Source: Notoacmeibacter sp. MSK16QG-6 (GTDB lineage: Bacteria > Pseudomonadota > Alphaproteobacteria > Rhizobiales > Rhizobiaceae). Taken from it: 64,000 nucleotides of DNA. A program made the translations under genes and the position numbers. The notes beneath the pieces were generated by a model that made no database searches, had not been told where the DNA came from, and saw only the letters and a program-made list of their open reading frames with translations. This document shows, piece after piece, positions 1 through 10,546 of this stretch (the first letter of the stretch is position 1; each line of letters opens with the position of its first letter). Location of the stretch: contig NZ_JAMYXM010000008.1 in assembly GCF_024158145.1 (NCBI RefSeq), forward strand, positions 36,339 through 100,338. Direction: 5' to 3'.

Positions 1-2
1 AC

Positions 3-3000
3 GAGGAGTTCCTGTTGCCACCCGATGCCCCGAAATGGGCGCGGGACATGATTGCCGATCGCTCCGTTGCTGGCGCAGCGGAAGCGTTCTGGAATGCCGT
101 CGAAGCCTTCGAGAAACGCAGCGATGCCCAGCTCGCCAAGGAATTCATCATCGCCTTGCCCGTCGAGCTCAACCGGGACCAGAACGTCGCCCTGGTTCGG
201 CAGTTCGTCTCCGAGCAAGTTCTAGCTCGTGGTCAGGTTGCCGACTGGGTCTTCCACGACGATCCGGGCAATCCGCACATCCACCTGATGACCACCCTAC
301 GCCCCCTGACCGAAGACGGTTTCGGGTCCAAGAAGGTCGCGGTGATGGGGCCGGATGGTCGGCCGGTTCGGCTCAAAACCGGAAAAATCCAGTACAAGCT
401 CTGGTCCGGCGAGAAGCCAGAATTCCTCGAACAACGGCAAAGATGGCTCGATCTGCAGAACCACCACCTTGCCCTTGCCGGTTTGGAAATCCGTGTCGAT
501 GGCCGCTCCTACGCCGAGCGCGGCATCGACATCGAGCCGACAACCCATATCGGTGTTGGCGCCAAGGCGCTGCAGCGCAAGGCCGAGACCAAGGCGAGCG
601 CCATCGATCTCGAACGGCTCACCCTGCATGAGGTGCAACGGCAAAAGAACGCCGCGCGCATCGAGGCCCGTCCCGAGCTGGTGCTCGACATTCTTACCTC
701 GGAAAAGAGCGTCTTCGATCAGCGCGACATCGCCAAGGTCCTGCACCGCTACATCGACGATCCGGAGAGCTTCCAGCGGCTTCTCGCGCGTATCACGGAA
801 AGCCCGGATTGCCTGAAGCTCGCCGATGAGACCATCGACTTCGCGACAGGCGCCCGTGTCCTGGCGCGGCTGACCACACCGGCGATGATCCGGCTCGAGG
901 CCGAAATGGTCAGCCGCGCGGACTGGCTCTCGGAAAAGAGCGGGTTTGCGGTCCGGGCAAAGGTTTTGGAAGCCGTCTTCGGCCGGCACGAGCGGCTGTC
1001 GGATGAGCAGCGGACGGCCATCGAGCATGTGGCGGGCGCCGAGCGCGTCGCAACGGTCGTCGGCCGGGCAGGGGCCGGCAAGACCACGATGATGAAGGCT
1101 GCCCGCGAGGCTTGGGAACTGGCCGGGTTCAAAGTCGTCGGTGGCGCGCTTGCGGGCAAGGCGGCCGAGGGTTTGGAGAAAGAGGCGGGCATTCCCTCAC
1201 GTACGCTCGCCTCCTGGGAGCTGGGTTGGCAACAGGGCCGCCGGCGTCTCGATGACAAGACAGTCTTCGTTCTCGACGAGGCGGGCATGGTGTCGTCCCG
1301 CCAGATGGCGACCTTCGTAGAAGCGGTCACCAAGTCGGGCGCGAAATTGATCCTGGTCGGTGACGCCGAGCAGCTGCAGCCGATCGAGGCGGGTGCTGCG
1401 TTCCGGGCGATCGTCGAACGTACCGGCTACGCCGAGCTCGAAACTATCTATCGCCAGAATGAACCATGGATGCGGGCGGCGTCGCTCGATCTTGCCCGTG
1501 GGCGAGTGAAGGAAGCGCTCGCCACGTATCGCGCGAAGGGCAAGCTGATTTCGCAAACGCTGAAGGCCGATGCGATCGAAACCCTCATTGCCGACTGGAA
1601 CCGGAACTATGATCCGGTGAAGTCGACTTTGATCCTTGCGCATCTCCGCCGTGACGTCCGCCAGCTCAATACAATGGCCCGCGAAAAACTCGTTGACCGC
1701 GGGCTCATCAAGGAGGGGCACGCCTTCAGGACCGAGGACGGCGAGCGCAAGTTTGCGGCTGGCGACCAGATCGTTTTCCTCAAGAACGAGGGGTCGCTCG
1801 GCGTCAAGAACGGCATGATCGGCAAGGTCGTCGAGGCGGCGCCCGGCAGTATCGTCGCGACGATCGGGAGCGGGGAGGGGGCCACACAGGTCACCGTCGA
1901 CCAGCGCTTCTACCGAAACCTCGATCATGGCTACGCCACCACGATCCACAAGTCGCAGGGCGCGACCGTCGACCGTGTGAAGGTGCTGGCTTCGCTCTCG
2001 CTCGACCGGCACCTGACCTATGTCGCGATGACCCGGCATCGGGAAGACATGGCGCTCTATTACGGCAGCCGGTCCTTCCATCTCGCCGGCGGGCTCGAGA
2101 AGCTGCTCTCCCGCAAGAACGCCAAGGAGGTCACGCTCGATTATGCGGGCGGGCGCTTCTACGCCCATGCGCTTCGCTTCGCCAATAATCGCGGTCTGCA
2201 CCTCGTGCGTGTCGCGCGAACTCTGATGCGCGACCGGGTTCAATGGACGATCCGGCAGAAACAGAAACTCGTCGATCTCGGCCTCCGGCTTCGGACCGCC
2301 GGCGCGCGCCTGGGCATGGTCGATGAACCGCTTCACCAATCCCCGCAATCAGTCAGAAAGGCCGCGCCGATGGTCAAGGGCATTTCCAGTTTCACCATGT
2401 CGGTCACCGACGCTGCGGACGAGAAGCTGCAATCCGATCCGGCTTTGCAGAAGCAATGGGACAATTTCTCCGACCGCATTCGTCTCGTCTATGCGGATCC
2501 CGAAAGCGCCTTCAAGGCCATGCGCATGGAGGCCGTTGTCGAAGACCCGAATATTGCCCGTCAGCGGCTGGGTGAGATCGAGCGGAATGCGCCCAGCTTC
2601 GGCGCGCTCAAGGGTCGGGAGGGGTTACTGGCAAGCCGCGCTGATCGGGAAGATCGGCGCGTGGCGGAAGTCAACGTCCCGGCACTGCGCAAGGACCTCG
2701 AACGCTATCTCGACATGAGGCAGAGGGCGACGGCCAAGTACAGGCTGGAAGAGGAAGGTCACCGCAAACGCACCTCGATCGATATCCCGTCCCTGTCGCC
2801 GGCGGCGGCGCGCGCCATGGAAAAGGTCCGCGACGCTATCGATCGCAACGATCTGCCGGCCGCGCTCGGATTTGCGCTGGCCGACCGCATGGTGAAGGCC
2901 GAACTCGACACCTTCAACAAGGCGGTCTCTGATCGGTTCGGGGAGCGGACGTTGCTCGGCAATGCAGCCAAAACTCCGTCGGGCTCGACTTTCGACAAGT

Positions 3001-3164
3001 CGGCCCAGGGCATGTCGCCCGGTGACCGGGAAAAACTCAGCAGCGCTTGGCCGACCATGCGCGCCGGCCAGCAACTGGCCGCTCACGAGCGCACCCAAGA
3101 GGCCCTGAAGCAGTCCGAGGCGATGCGGCAAACCCAGACCAAGAGCCAGGGGCTGAAACAGTGA
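3..3164 (+). CDS. traA: Ti-type conjugative relaxase/helicase TraA (5' end outside window)
   Basis: Nicks plasmid DNA at oriT and unwinds the transferred strand in conjugation. The frame is open from base 3 (E-E-F-L precedes the first possible start, TTG at 15), so the N-terminus with the catalytic tyrosine lies off the left edge. Visible: the metal-binding HUH part of a MobA/MobL relaxase domain (PHIHLM, about residue 86 from TTG 15), then an SF1 helicase domain with Walker [10 protein letters not shown] (about residue 350), the VLDEAG motif and a late helicase motif ([11 protein letters not shown], about 640). About 1050 residues remain, close to the roughly 1100 usual for Ti-type TraA. It heads a traA-traF-traB-traH operon with overlapping ends, the order known from Ti plasmids. 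Confidence 0.95.
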   Translation, partial: EEFLLPPDAPKWARDMIADRSVAGAAEAFWNAVEAFEKRSDAQLAKEFIIALPVELNRDQNVALVRQFVSEQVLARGQVADWVFHDDPGNPHIHLMTTLRPLTEDGFGSKKVAVMGPDGRPVRLKTGKIQYKLWSGEKPEFLEQRQRWLDLQNHHLALAGLEIRVDGRSYAERGIDIEPTTHIGVGAKALQRKAETKASAIDLERLTLHEVQRQKNAARIEARPELVLDILTSEKSVFDQRDIAKVLHRYIDDPESFQRLLARITESPDCLKLADETIDFATGARVLARLTTPAMIRLEAEMVSRADWLSEKSGFAVRAKVLEAVFGRHERLSDEQRTAIEHVAGAERVATVVGRAGAGKTTMMKAAREAWELAGFKVVGGALAGKAAEGLEKEAGIPSRTLASWELGWQQGRRRLDDKTVFVLDEAGMVSSRQMATFVEAVTKSGAKLILVGDAEQLQPIEAGAAFRAIVERTGYAELETIYRQNEPWMRAASLDLARGRVKEALATYRAKGKLISQTLKADAIETLIADWNRNYDPVKSTLILAHLRRDVRQLNTMAREKLVDRGLIKEGHAFRTEDGERKFAAGDQIVFLKNEGSLGVKNGMIGKVVEAAPGSIVATIGSGEGATQVTVDQRFYRNLDHGYATTIHKSQGATVDRVKVLASLSLDRHLTYVAMTRHREDMALYYGSRSFHLAGGLEKLLSRKNAKEVTLDYAGGRFYAHALRFANNRGLHLVRVARTLMRDRVQWTIRQKQKLVDLGLRLRTAGARLGMVDEPLHQSPQSVRKAAPMVKGISSFTMSVTDAADEKLQSDPALQKQWDNFSDRIRLVYADPESAFKAMRMEAVVEDPNIARQRLGEIERNAPSFGALKGREGLLASRADREDRRVAEVNVPALRKDLERYLDMRQRATAKYRLEEEGHRKRTSIDIPSLSPAAARAMEKVRDAIDRNDLPAALGFALADRMVKAELDTFNKAVSDRFGERTLLGNAAKTPSGSTFDKSAQGMSPGDREKLSSAWPTMRAGQQLAAHERTQEALKQSEAMRQTQTKSQGLKQ

Positions 3165-3691
3165 GTCGGCGGCGCCGGATCGTCATCGTTGCCGTTCTCA
3201 CTTGCATCCCTTTGGCGCTGTTCGGCTTGGGCTACGGCGCCGGGTTCCGGATCAATCTGACACCGAGCTATCCGCTCGGGCTTTGGCGGATCGAGACGCT
3301 GAACCGCGAGGTCCGGGCCGGGGATCGGGTGTTCATTTGCCCGCCACTGACCGAGACGTTTCGGCAGGCTCGGAAACGCGGCTATGTGCGGCGCGGCTTC
3401 TGCCCCGGCTGGCTCAGTCCGCTGATCAAGACCGTCGTGGCGCTGCCCGGACAGTCGGTCGAGATCGGCACATCCGTTGCGATCGATGGCCTTGCACTTC
3501 CGCAATCCGCGATTCAGCCGCGTGACGGATCGGGCCGAGAGCTCACGCCCGATCCCGGCGGAGTCGTGCCCCCCGACACGCTGTTTCTTCATTCGACATT
3601 CAGAGGTTCATATGACTCGCGCTACTTTGGGCCGATACCGGCTACCGGCGTTCTCGGATTGGCAAAACCGGTTTTCACCTTCGCGCCGTAG
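3161..3691 (+). CDS. traF: Conjugative transfer signal peptidase TraF
   Basis: S26-family serine protease that in RP4/Ti-type systems matures the conjugative pilin (here presumably TrbC) at the inner membrane. The GTG at 3161 overlaps the traA stop (3162-3164) and gives a sensible N-terminus: MSRRRR followed by a hydrophobic anchor, residues 7-27. The catalytic serine motif TPSYPLGLW places Ser36. Lys90 in the [12 protein letters not shown] box is the likely general base. At 176 residues it has the usual length. The frame is open further upstream inside traA, but that extension is a shadow. The overlap with traA suggests translational coupling. Confidence 0.92.
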   Translation: MSRRRRIVIVAVLTCIPLALFGLGYGAGFRINLTPSYPLGLWRIETLNREVRAGDRVFICPPLTETFRQARKRGYVRRGFCPGWLSPLIKTVVALPGQSVEIGTSVAIDGLALPQSAIQPRDGSGRELTPDPGGVVPPDTLFLHSTFRGSYDSRYFGPIPATGVLGLAKPVFTFAP

Positions 3692-4844
3692 CATAGTCAC
3701 CGCGGTCATGTTCATCGCCGCCGCCATCGTGGGCGCAATCGGATGGAGCGGCGAAGTGCTTCTGCTTCCTGTCACGTGCCTCTTTCCCGCACTCTGGGCG
3801 TTCGCCCCCACACGGCTGGTCGCAGGCCTGGTTTCGATGGCGTATTTCATGGCGGCTTCGAGAGGCTTGCCGGTCGGCGTATCGATTTTCTACGCGAGCG
3901 ATATCTGGGTGGGGCTCGGTCTCTGGATCGCCGCGTCAACGATGTTCGTGTTGGTGCATACGATCCTTTGGTCGCCGAAGTCTGGATGGCATCGGCCGCT
4001 GCGATATCTGGCGGCGTGTGCGCTGATGAGCGTGCCGCCCTTCGGAATTGTCGGGTGGGCGAGCCCGATTACCGCGGCCGGCGTGCTCTTTCCCGGTTGG
4101 GGCTGGGTAGGACTGGCGGCCACGGCCGCCGGCCTCTCGGCGATGACCACACGAGTCTGGCCGCTGGCCGGTGTCGCAATGGGCGTGGCCTTTGCGCATT
4201 CCGCCTTCACATGGACCGATCCCGAGCCGCCGGAGGGATGGGTCGGAATTGACACGACTTTCGATTATCAGGTCGCCGGCGAACATGCCGACTACGCTCA
4301 ACACTTGGCGACGATCACCCTCGTCAGACGCGCCGTGGAGAGTGGCGCCGGCACAGTTGTTCTGCCTGAAAGCGCGCTCGGGATCTGGACTCCGACCACC
4401 GAGCGACTGTGGTCCCGAAACCTCGCCGACCTTGATGTGGTCGTCGCCGGCGGCGCCGTTGTCATCAATGAGAGCGGCTATGACAACGTCATGATCGAGC
4501 TGACAGGCGAGGGGGCGAGGGTACTCTACCGGGAACGAATGCCGGTGCCGGTTTCGATGTGGCGGCCATGGGCACCCGGAGGCGCATCGGCGCAGTTCTT
4601 CGGTAATCCAACCGGCAGATTTGCCGGGGCGTCGATCGCGCCCCTGATCTGCTATGAGCAGCTCATCGTGTGGCCGATCCTGCAGTCCATGCTGCTTGGC
4701 CCGGATGTCATCGTGGCGACCGGCAATGGCTGGTGGACCGGCGAGACCAACATCGTTCCGATCCAGAAAGCGAGCGCCAGGGCGTGGGCGGCGCTGCTCG
4801 GGCTGCCCCTCGTCATCGCCTTCAACACCCGATGGGATCTATGA
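3612..4844 (+). CDS. traB: Conjugal transfer protein TraB (nitrilase-fold membrane protein)
   Basis: TraB of Ti-type plasmids is an inner-membrane protein with a carbon-nitrogen-hydrolase-like domain; its exact role in transfer is unclear. The N-terminal half is a series of hydrophobic segments (residues about 30-200). The C-terminal half has nitrilase-like blocks, [11 protein letters not shown] (Glu) and [11 protein letters not shown] (Cys). Start choice is uncertain: ATG 3612 has AGAGG six bases upstream but overlaps traF by 80 bases, while ATG 3708 begins just after the traF stop with no clear ribosome site. The C-terminus abuts traH (stop 4842-4844, next ATG 4846). Confidence 0.88.
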   Translation: MTRATLGRYRLPAFSDWQNRFSPSRRSIVTAVMFIAAAIVGAIGWSGEVLLLPVTCLFPALWAFAPTRLVAGLVSMAYFMAASRGLPVGVSIFYASDIWVGLGLWIAASTMFVLVHTILWSPKSGWHRPLRYLAACALMSVPPFGIVGWASPITAAGVLFPGWGWVGLAATAAGLSAMTTRVWPLAGVAMGVAFAHSAFTWTDPEPPEGWVGIDTTFDYQVAGEHADYAQHLATITLVRRAVESGAGTVVLPESALGIWTPTTERLWSRNLADLDVVVAGGAVVINESGYDNVMIELTGEGARVLYRERMPVPVSMWRPWAPGGASAQFFGNPTGRFAGASIAPLICYEQLIVWPILQSMLLGPDVIVATGNGWWTGETNIVPIQKASARAWAALLGLPLVIAFNTRWDL

Positions 4845-4845
4845 A

Positions 4846-5439
4846 ATGATCGACGTCGACCTCATTCAGCAATGCGCCGATCCGCGCCTCGAAGTGGCGA
4901 TTGTGCAGCAATTCGTGGTCGAGATGAATGCGCCGGACCATCTCACGATCCGCGTGTTCCAGGGCGAGAAGATGATCCTTGTCCCGGCTCCGAAATCGGC
5001 CGAGGAGGCGGTCGAGACCACCCGGCAATGGGTGGGCAAGGCAAATGTCAGGGTAGGGCTGACCCAATATCCGGCCGGGCTCGGAATTGCAGATGCTGCG
5101 GAGATCGGCCTCGAGCTCTTCGATACCTGCGAAAACCTTCGGCTCGGCACGGAGCTGTTCGGGAAGGTTCTTCGGATCGTCGGCGAGCGGGATGAGGAGG
5201 GCGAAGCGTCGCAATTTGAGATGGCGGTAAAGGCGTATTTCACTGGGTGGTTCGAGGGGGAGCAGGTTTTCTATGCAGATGAACCCGACAAAGCGCACTT
5301 CGCCGTTAGTCGGCCGGCTGATATGGGACTGCCGCAATCTGAGTCGATGACTGAACAGATTCCCATTGATAGCTCGGACCCCAACGCAGCAGGAATTCGC
5401 GTCGATCTGTCGATACTGAACCTCCCTCTGAAAAACTGA
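4846..5439 (+). CDS. traH: Conjugal transfer protein TraH
   Basis: Last gene of the traAFBH operon, 197 residues. The ATG begins one base after the traB stop. The sequence is soluble and acidic, with the opening MIDVDLIQQCADP that is characteristic of TraH on rhizobial and agrobacterial plasmids. TraH is conserved in this operon, but its biochemical role is unknown. No membrane segment or catalytic motif is visible. It ends 75 bases before the convergent LysR gene; no strong terminator hairpin is seen in that gap. Confidence 0.85.
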   Translation: MIDVDLIQQCADPRLEVAIVQQFVVEMNAPDHLTIRVFQGEKMILVPAPKSAEEAVETTRQWVGKANVRVGLTQYPAGLGIADAAEIGLELFDTCENLRLGTELFGKVLRIVGERDEEGEASQFEMAVKAYFTGWFEGEQVFYADEPDKAHFAVSRPADMGLPQSESMTEQIPIDSSDPNAAGIRVDLSILNLPLKN

Positions 5440-5514
5440 TTCAACGGATTTCGACTCAAACCAAAAAATCTCGAACGCAATTTGGTCCAAGTTCCAGCGG
5501 CGACCTGGTAGTTC

Positions 5515-6432
5515 TCAACTGGACCGAATGGATCTCAGGAAGCCAAGCTCCTGCTCAAAAGCCTTCTGAAACTGTGCCTGGACAGCAGAGTTCCGTGAGG
5601 ATGGCGATGTCACGGAAAGAAATGTAAAATCCAGATCCTCCTTGAGACGTTTCACTATTCCGCCGTTTTCCGCGAACCACGAAGCGGTGAACGCGTCAAC
5701 GATGCCGGAACCTAGCCCGGCGCGAACGAACTCGGCGATCGACAACGCCCAGTGCGAGTCAATCCGAACATTTCGCGTTACATTGAGAGATGCAAAAAGA
5801 GAATCTGACTTCAGCCGGCTAGCGGTGCCGTCCGCAGTTGCTATCGAGTCTTCTCCCTCGAGATCCGCTACGGAGACCAGTTCGGCGCTTTCCAGGCGGT
5901 GCCCAGGAGGAAGCAGACAGAAACAGGGAACCGACATAACCGGCCCTGTTTGTACGCGCGACGTGTTGATGTGGGACTGCGGAAATCCGAGATCGCAGAG
6001 GCCCGAAGCCACCAGATCAACTATCTCGTCGGAATTGTAGACACTCACTGAAAGTTCGAGTTCCTGGCTACCGTCGTAAAGCCGTTTTGCGACCTTGGCG
6101 ATAAAGCTGGATGCCATTGTGGGTTGCACCGCGACCCGAAGGCTACCCCTTAATCCAGCCTTTATCCTTCGCGCGGCACGGGTTATTGACTCTAGGCCGC
6201 TATAGCTTCTTTCGACCTCAGTGTAGAGCGCAAAAGCATCATCCGTAGGGCTGAATTTTCCTTGTCGCCTTTCGAAGAGGGAGATCTCGAGTTCTTGTTC
6301 GAGCTGGGTGATGATCTTCGATACTGCGGGTTGTGTGACCGAGAGCATGCGCGCAGCCTCTGTCATCGACTTGCTAAGCATGAGCGCGCGAAACGCCTCT
6401 ATCTGTCGATGAGTTGGACGCATTTCCGCCAT
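5515..6432 (-). CDS. LysR-family transcriptional regulator of the divergent ABC transporter operon
   Basis: Typical LysR regulator of 305 residues: N-terminal winged helix-turn-helix (residues 7-65, with MTEAARMLSVTQPAVSKII as recognition region) and a periplasmic-binding-like effector domain (about 95-300). It is divergent from the solute-binding protein gene at 6643, the classic arrangement for a LysR activator and its target, so it probably senses the imported compound or a breakdown product. The 210-base gap contains inverted repeats suited to LysR binding. The specific effector cannot be read from the sequence. Confidence 0.9.
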   Translation of the reverse strand: MAEMRPTHRQIEAFRALMLSKSMTEAARMLSVTQPAVSKIITQLEQELEISLFERRQGKFSPTDDAFALYTEVERSYSGLESITRAARRIKAGLRGSLRVAVQPTMASSFIAKVAKRLYDGSQELELSVSVYNSDEIVDLVASGLCDLGFPQSHINTSRVQTGPVMSVPCFCLLPPGHRLESAELVSVADLEGEDSIATADGTASRLKSDSLFASLNVTRNVRIDSHWALSIAEFVRAGLGSGIVDAFTASWFAENGGIVKRLKEDLDFTFLSVTSPSSRNSAVQAQFQKAFEQELGFLRSIRSS

Positions 6433-6457
6433 TTACAATCCCCGCAATATGAGCTGA

Positions 6458-6506
6458 AGTGATATCTTTATCACTATTTATTCTTTGACATTATTATTTG
6501 TGTCAA
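6458..6506. promoter_or_regulatory. Candidate LysR operator/divergent promoter
   Basis: Two inverted repeats lie in the divergent gap: AGTGATA-tctt-TATCACT (6458-6475) just upstream of the regulator's start, and TTGACA-N10-TGTCAA (6485-6506). The TTGACA half could also be a -35 box for the transporter operon, although no good -10 is seen at the matching distance. The surrounding stretch is AT-rich compared with the coding DNA. Confidence 0.45.
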
Positions 6507-6642
6507 GAGAATGATGCAGATGGGGGCTGCTCGCCGGATTGGCATTAGACGACACTGCTCCCTGTTTAGACTGCTCGTCCACGGAGCGGACCCCGTTCTC
6601 GGCTGAAGCAATAATATTATCCAACAGGAGGTGAACAGAAAA

Positions 6643-7491
6643 ATGGAATACAAAAGCAAAAGACGCGCGGTGCGCGGCATTCTTACTGCGGTATTATTTG
6701 CGGTTGGAGGCGCTGGCGCAGCACTGGCGCAGGATCTGCCACCCATTCCCGAAGCGATCAAAGAAGCTGGTGTCCTCAAGGTGGGAACGAAATGCGACTA
6801 CCCGCCTGACGGCTATCTCGACAATTCGGGTAACCCGATCGGCATTGAAGTCGCGATGGGGCACCAGATTGCGAAATACGCATTTGGAGACGACGCCAAG
6901 GCGCAGATCATTTGTGTGACGAGTGCCAATCGTATTCCGCTCCTGGTTGGCGGACAGGTCGATCTCGTATTTGCGACCATGGGTATCACCGCCGAACGTG
7001 CCGAAGTTATCGACTTCACCCAACCATACGCGTGGTCCTCGTCCGGCATGGTCGTGCTGGCGGACAACCCCATCAACTCTTTGTCGGAACTGGACGGGAA
7101 GAAAATCGCCTTGGTCAAGGGTGCATGGCAGATCGACTACTTCAAGAAGAACTATCCGGAAATCGGACAGTTGCTGTTCGACACGGCATCGGAAAGCCTG
7201 CAGGCACTGATGACCGGCTACGTCGATGGGTACGCGCATGACACGCCGGTGCTGATGACCTTGGCGCTGAACAACTCGAAGATCCGTCTCATCGACGAGT
7301 CCTACAACATCGGCCAGCGCGGTGGAGGTGTCCGCAAGGGCGAAACCGAATGGCTGGATTTCGTGAACGCCTCCCTGACCAAGATGGCTGACGAAGGCAA
7401 GTTCAAGGATTGGCTGACCGAATTCGCCGACGACGAAAATCTCGATGTGAAACTGAACTTCTGGGACATGTCCAAGAAGCCGGCGGAGTGA
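6643..7491 (+). CDS. Periplasmic solute-binding protein, family 3 (polar amino-acid type)
   Basis: Captures the substrate for the ABC importer encoded downstream. The ATG at 6643 is preferred because AGGAGGTGA (6626-6634) sits at ribosome-binding distance; the GTG at 6631 falls inside that site. A Sec signal peptide (KSKRRAVRG basic region, hydrophobic core, ALA-QD cleavage near residue 29) is followed by a SBP_bac_3 fold: GVLKVGTKCDYPP at the start, GITAERAEVIDFTQPY in the middle, and a KWL-type end (FKDWLTEFADDE). 282 residues. The family binds amino acids, opines and related amines; the ligand here is unknown. Confidence 0.9.
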   Translation: MEYKSKRRAVRGILTAVLFAVGGAGAALAQDLPPIPEAIKEAGVLKVGTKCDYPPDGYLDNSGNPIGIEVAMGHQIAKYAFGDDAKAQIICVTSANRIPLLVGGQVDLVFATMGITAERAEVIDFTQPYAWSSSGMVVLADNPINSLSELDGKKIALVKGAWQIDYFKKNYPEIGQLLFDTASESLQALMTGYVDGYAHDTPVLMTLALNNSKIRLIDESYNIGQRGGGVRKGETEWLDFVNASLTKMADEGKFKDWLTEFADDENLDVKLNFWDMSKKPAE

Positions 7492-7523
7492 AGCCAGGTA
7501 TCGCCGAGCAGAACCTTGGCAAC

Positions 7524-7560
7524 GGGGATGGGCTCTCCTCCCGAGCCCATCCCCATCTTT
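7524..7560 (+). terminator. Strong hairpin between binding-protein and permease genes
   Basis: A perfect 12-bp stem (GGGGATGGGCTC at 7524-7535 with its complement at 7543-7554, 7-base loop) is followed by ATCTTT. Such hairpins often cause partial termination or stabilise the upstream mRNA, so the binding protein is made in excess of the membrane subunits. Confidence 0.8.
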
Positions 7561-7578
7561 AAGAAGCGTGGACCTTAG

Positions 7579-8250
7579 ATGAACTATAACTTCAGTTTTC
7601 CATATATTTGGGGTGCGACGCCCGACTTGCTCGATGGCTTATGGATGACATTGCTCATCAGTTTGCTTTCGATTGCGATATCAGTCGTGATTGGCGTCGT
7701 TGGAGCAGGCCTCCGCGTTTTCCAGGTTCCGATTCTTTCTCAACTGGTCGCCGCATACGTCAACTTCATTCGTTCCACGCCGTTGTTGGTGCAGATCTTT
7801 TTCATTTTCTTTGGTTTAGCCGAGTTTGGGATCCGCCTTGGCGGCTTTTGGTCTGGTATTTTGGCGCTGTCTTTGTGGGGTGGCGCTTACAATACGGAAA
7901 ACGTTCGTGGCGGACTGTCGGCGGTCGACAAGGGTCAGCGTGAAGCGGCCTATTCGCTGGGGCTCCGCCCGCTGCACTATCTTCGCCACGTTGCGCTGCC
8001 CATCGGGTTACGAGTCAGTATTCCTGCAATGCTGAATACCGCCGTGTCAGTGCTGAAGAACTCTTCGTACCTTCAAGCGATCGGTGTCGCTGAGTTGACA
8101 TTCGTCGCAATGAACCGTGTCGCTACAGATTTCCGCACACTCGAGATGTTTCTAGCGATCGGCGCAATGTACTTGGCCATCGTCTTAGTCCTCTCAGCGG
8201 CGGTTCGCCGGCTGGAAGCGGTCCTCCAAAAGCCATTTAGAACCGCGTGA
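7579..8250 (+). CDS. ABC transporter permease, HisM/GlnP family (first of two)
   Basis: Inner-membrane subunit of the amino-acid-type importer, 223 residues with about five hydrophobic segments. The FIRSTPLLVQIFF segment and the EAA loop (AAYSLGLRPLHYLRHVALPIG) mark the HAAT permease family; the loop docks with the ATPase. It lies between the binding protein and the second permease gene and is separated from the latter by 11 bases carrying GGAGGAG. Confidence 0.9.
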   Translation: MNYNFSFPYIWGATPDLLDGLWMTLLISLLSIAISVVIGVVGAGLRVFQVPILSQLVAAYVNFIRSTPLLVQIFFIFFGLAEFGIRLGGFWSGILALSLWGGAYNTENVRGGLSAVDKGQREAAYSLGLRPLHYLRHVALPIGLRVSIPAMLNTAVSVLKNSSYLQAIGVAELTFVAMNRVATDFRTLEMFLAIGAMYLAIVLVLSAAVRRLEAVLQKPFRTA

Positions 8251-8261
8251 GGAGGAGCCAC

Positions 8262-8996
8262 ATGCAACTGATTATCGACAGTCTGCCGCTTCTTTGGAGC
8301 GGGCTCTTAACAACCTTCAAACTGGCAATTTTGACGCTCTTGCTGACCGCGATTATTTCGCTGTTCGTGGGTATCATGTCGGTGTCACGGTATCGCTTGC
8401 TGCGCATCCTTGCGTTGATTTATGTGGAGTTCTTCCGGGACATTCCCTTGGTGGTGAACCTCCTCTTTGTTTATTTTGGCGCTCCACTGATTGGCCTCTC
8501 GCTAGACCCTTTTTCTGCGGCCTTGGTTAGTTTTACGACATGGGGCAGTGCCAACGGGTCTGAGATCATCCGTGGCGGATTCAACGCGATACCGAAGCAC
8601 CAGCGGGAGAGCGCACTTGCCTTAGGGCTGCGCCCTTCGGAAACGCTGTTCATGGTGCTACTGCCGCAAATTGTTCTGCCGATCTTGCCACCGTTCACAG
8701 GGCTCTTCTCCCTGCTAATCCAGGCCACTTCGCTGGCTTCGATGGTCGGGGCAACGGAGTTTCTCCGAACGGCTAAGATCATCGTAGAGCGCACAACCCT
8801 GATGACGGGTGAAAGTCCTGCCTTCATGGTCTTCGGCTTTGTTCTGTGCGTCTATTTTTGCATTTGTTACTGCCTCAACCTCTTCACCGCCTGGCTCGAA
8901 CGAAAGATCACGGTCGCACGGACCGTGCACCAAAACGATTCAGCCAGTGACGATGAACACGGCGCTGCCGCGCCTGCGTCTGCCGGGAAAGCATAA
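8262..8996 (+). CDS. ABC transporter permease, HisQ/GlnP family (second of two)
   Basis: Partner permease, 244 residues. ATG 8262 is chosen because GGAGGAG (8251-8257) lies just upstream. It shows the FFRDIPLVVNLLFV segment and the EAA loop (ESALALGLRPSETLFMVLLPQ). The C-terminal tail (about residues 220-244) is hydrophilic and Ala/Asp-rich. Its stop overlaps the start of the lyase gene (TAATG), so transporter and enzyme are probably translationally coupled. Confidence 0.9.
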   Translation: MQLIIDSLPLLWSGLLTTFKLAILTLLLTAIISLFVGIMSVSRYRLLRILALIYVEFFRDIPLVVNLLFVYFGAPLIGLSLDPFSAALVSFTTWGSANGSEIIRGGFNAIPKHQRESALALGLRPSETLFMVLLPQIVLPILPPFTGLFSLLIQATSLASMVGATEFLRTAKIIVERTTLMTGESPAFMVFGFVLCVYFCICYCLNLFTAWLERKITVARTVHQNDSASDDEHGAAAPASAGKA

Positions 8997-10546
8997 TGTC
9001 AACTAGTTCTCAAACCATCGACCCGAGTCATTCGAACGGATTGGTTAGTTCAAAAGTCAGCGGCTTTTTGAGCGAGCCCTTGGCCACGGAAATCGTCGAC
9101 GGCATCAATGCTCCTGCCCTCACGCGAAATTTTGCTGCTGCACTGCCTTGGTTTACGCAGATCAATCGCGCTCATCTTGTGATGCTGTCTGAACAAGGGT
9201 TGATCGAAAAAGCGGTTGCAGCGCGTCTGCTCCGACATGTCGACGCACTAGCTGCGGAAGGACCCACCAGTTTTGAACTGGACCCGCAGCGTGAAGACCC
9301 CTGGTTCAACTATGAGGCCGAGCTTATCAGCCGGGCTGGCCCAGAAGGCGGATGGGTACATCTCGCACGGTCGCGGAACGATCTCAAATCGACGCTGGAT
9401 CGTTTGCGATGCAAGGAAATTGCCGAAGCTCTTCTCCAAGGGTGCCTTAGCCTCCGTAGCGCCCTGCAGGCTCGCGTTTCCGCCGAGGCATCAACGATCA
9501 TGCCAGGCTATACCCATATGCAGCATGCGCAGCCAATCACCTTTGGCTGGTATCTGCTTGGGGTGGAATCCGCACTTACCCGCGACACCACACGGATCGA
9601 GGACGCTATCGTTCGTATGGACGAGTGCCCGCTTGGTGCGGGCGCCCTCGCCGGAACACGTTTCCCGTTGAACCGCGAGCGTACAGCGGAGCTACTCGGT
9701 TTCTCACGGGCGCAAGGCCATTCACTGGATGCTGTCTGCAATCGTGATGCTTTGATCGAACTTGGAAGCGCCGCGACGCAACTTGCGATGACCATCGGGC
9801 GGATATGTCAAGATTTTTACGTCTGGTCGACCTTCGAGTTCGGAATGATCGAGTTCCCGGACCGGGTCGCAATTACCTCTTCGATCATGCCGCAGAAAAA
9901 GAACCTAGCCGTTCTTGAGACACTCAAATCCCGGCCTGCCGCTCTGATCGGTGCGTTGACGACGGCGGTGGCTGCATGCCGCGCCGTCCCCTTTGGGCAT
10001 AGTATGGAAGTCGGTGCCGAAACCGGGCGGTGGCTTTGGGATGCACTCGATGAACTCGCTGCGATGATGCCGGCGGCATGCGTGATTGTCGATTGCGCTA
10101 AGCCCAAAAAGGATCGCATGGAATATTTGGCCGGAGCCAATTTTGCGACTGCGACAGCGCTTGCTGATCTGTTGTGTTCCCGGCTCCAACTGCCCTTCCG
10201 TGATGCCCACCATATCACAGGTCGTTACGTGCGCCTTGTACTCAATGGCGCCACGCCCAGCGAGGCAATTTGCCAGGCCTTTGTCGAGCAGACCGGACGA
10301 GATCTCGATGACCCCGAAACCCTCTTGGGGGAAGCTCTCAATCCAGCCGGAGTGCTCGAAGCAACAACTGGCGTGGGGCCCAGCCTGGAAGAAACGACGG
10401 CGCTTCTCGAATTGGCGAACGACCGGATCAGGAAAACTAGGGACGCTGCCGAAAACCGCAGACAGAGAAGCGAAGCAGCTGCTTCGCGGCTTGCCGAAGC
10501 ATGCGATGAGCTAACCGCGGGCGAGCAACAGGAGGCAAGCGTATGA
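8996..10546 (+). CDS. Argininosuccinate lyase-like C-N lyase (fumarase/aspartase superfamily)
   Basis: Superfamily enzymes eliminate an amine from an N-substituted aspartate (or water from malate) to give fumarate. Visible signatures are ARSRND, GYTHMQHAQPITFGW (catalytic His region), PLGAGALAGT, and the flexible loop SSIMPQKKN (catalytic Ser). It has 516 residues, longer than the roughly 460 of ArgH. It differs from ArgH at substrate positions: the Gln after SRND is Leu, and the NKDMQEDK stretch is replaced by GHSMEVGAETGRW. It sits inside an importer operon with a TAATG overlap before and ATGA after, which points to catabolism of an imported compound rather than arginine synthesis. EDDS lyase is a relative with a comparable catabolic role. 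Substrate unknown. Confidence 0.82.
   Translation: MSTSSQTIDPSHSNGLVSSKVSGFLSEPLATEIVDGINAPALTRNFAAALPWFTQINRAHLVMLSEQGLIEKAVAARLLRHVDALAAEGPTSFELDPQREDPWFNYEAELISRAGPEGGWVHLARSRNDLKSTLDRLRCKEIAEALLQGCLSLRSALQARVSAEASTIMPGYTHMQHAQPITFGWYLLGVESALTRDTTRIEDAIVRMDECPLGAGALAGTRFPLNRERTAELLGFSRAQGHSLDAVCNRDALIELGSAATQLAMTIGRICQDFYVWSTFEFGMIEFPDRVAITSSIMPQKKNLAVLETLKSRPAALIGALTTAVAACRAVPFGHSMEVGAETGRWLWDALDELAAMMPAACVIVDCAKPKKDRMEYLAGANFATATALADLLCSRLQLPFRDAHHITGRYVRLVLNGATPSEAICQAFVEQTGRDLDDPETLLGEALNPAGVLEATTGVGPSLEETTALLELANDRIRKTRDAAENRRQRSEAAASRLAEACDELTAGEQQEASV

Noticed and set aside
297..1028. Long open frame antisense to traA (243 codons), and many similar antisense frames across the window
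   Set aside because: High-GC DNA gives long open shadow frames; the composition follows the traA codon pattern and no family motif is present.
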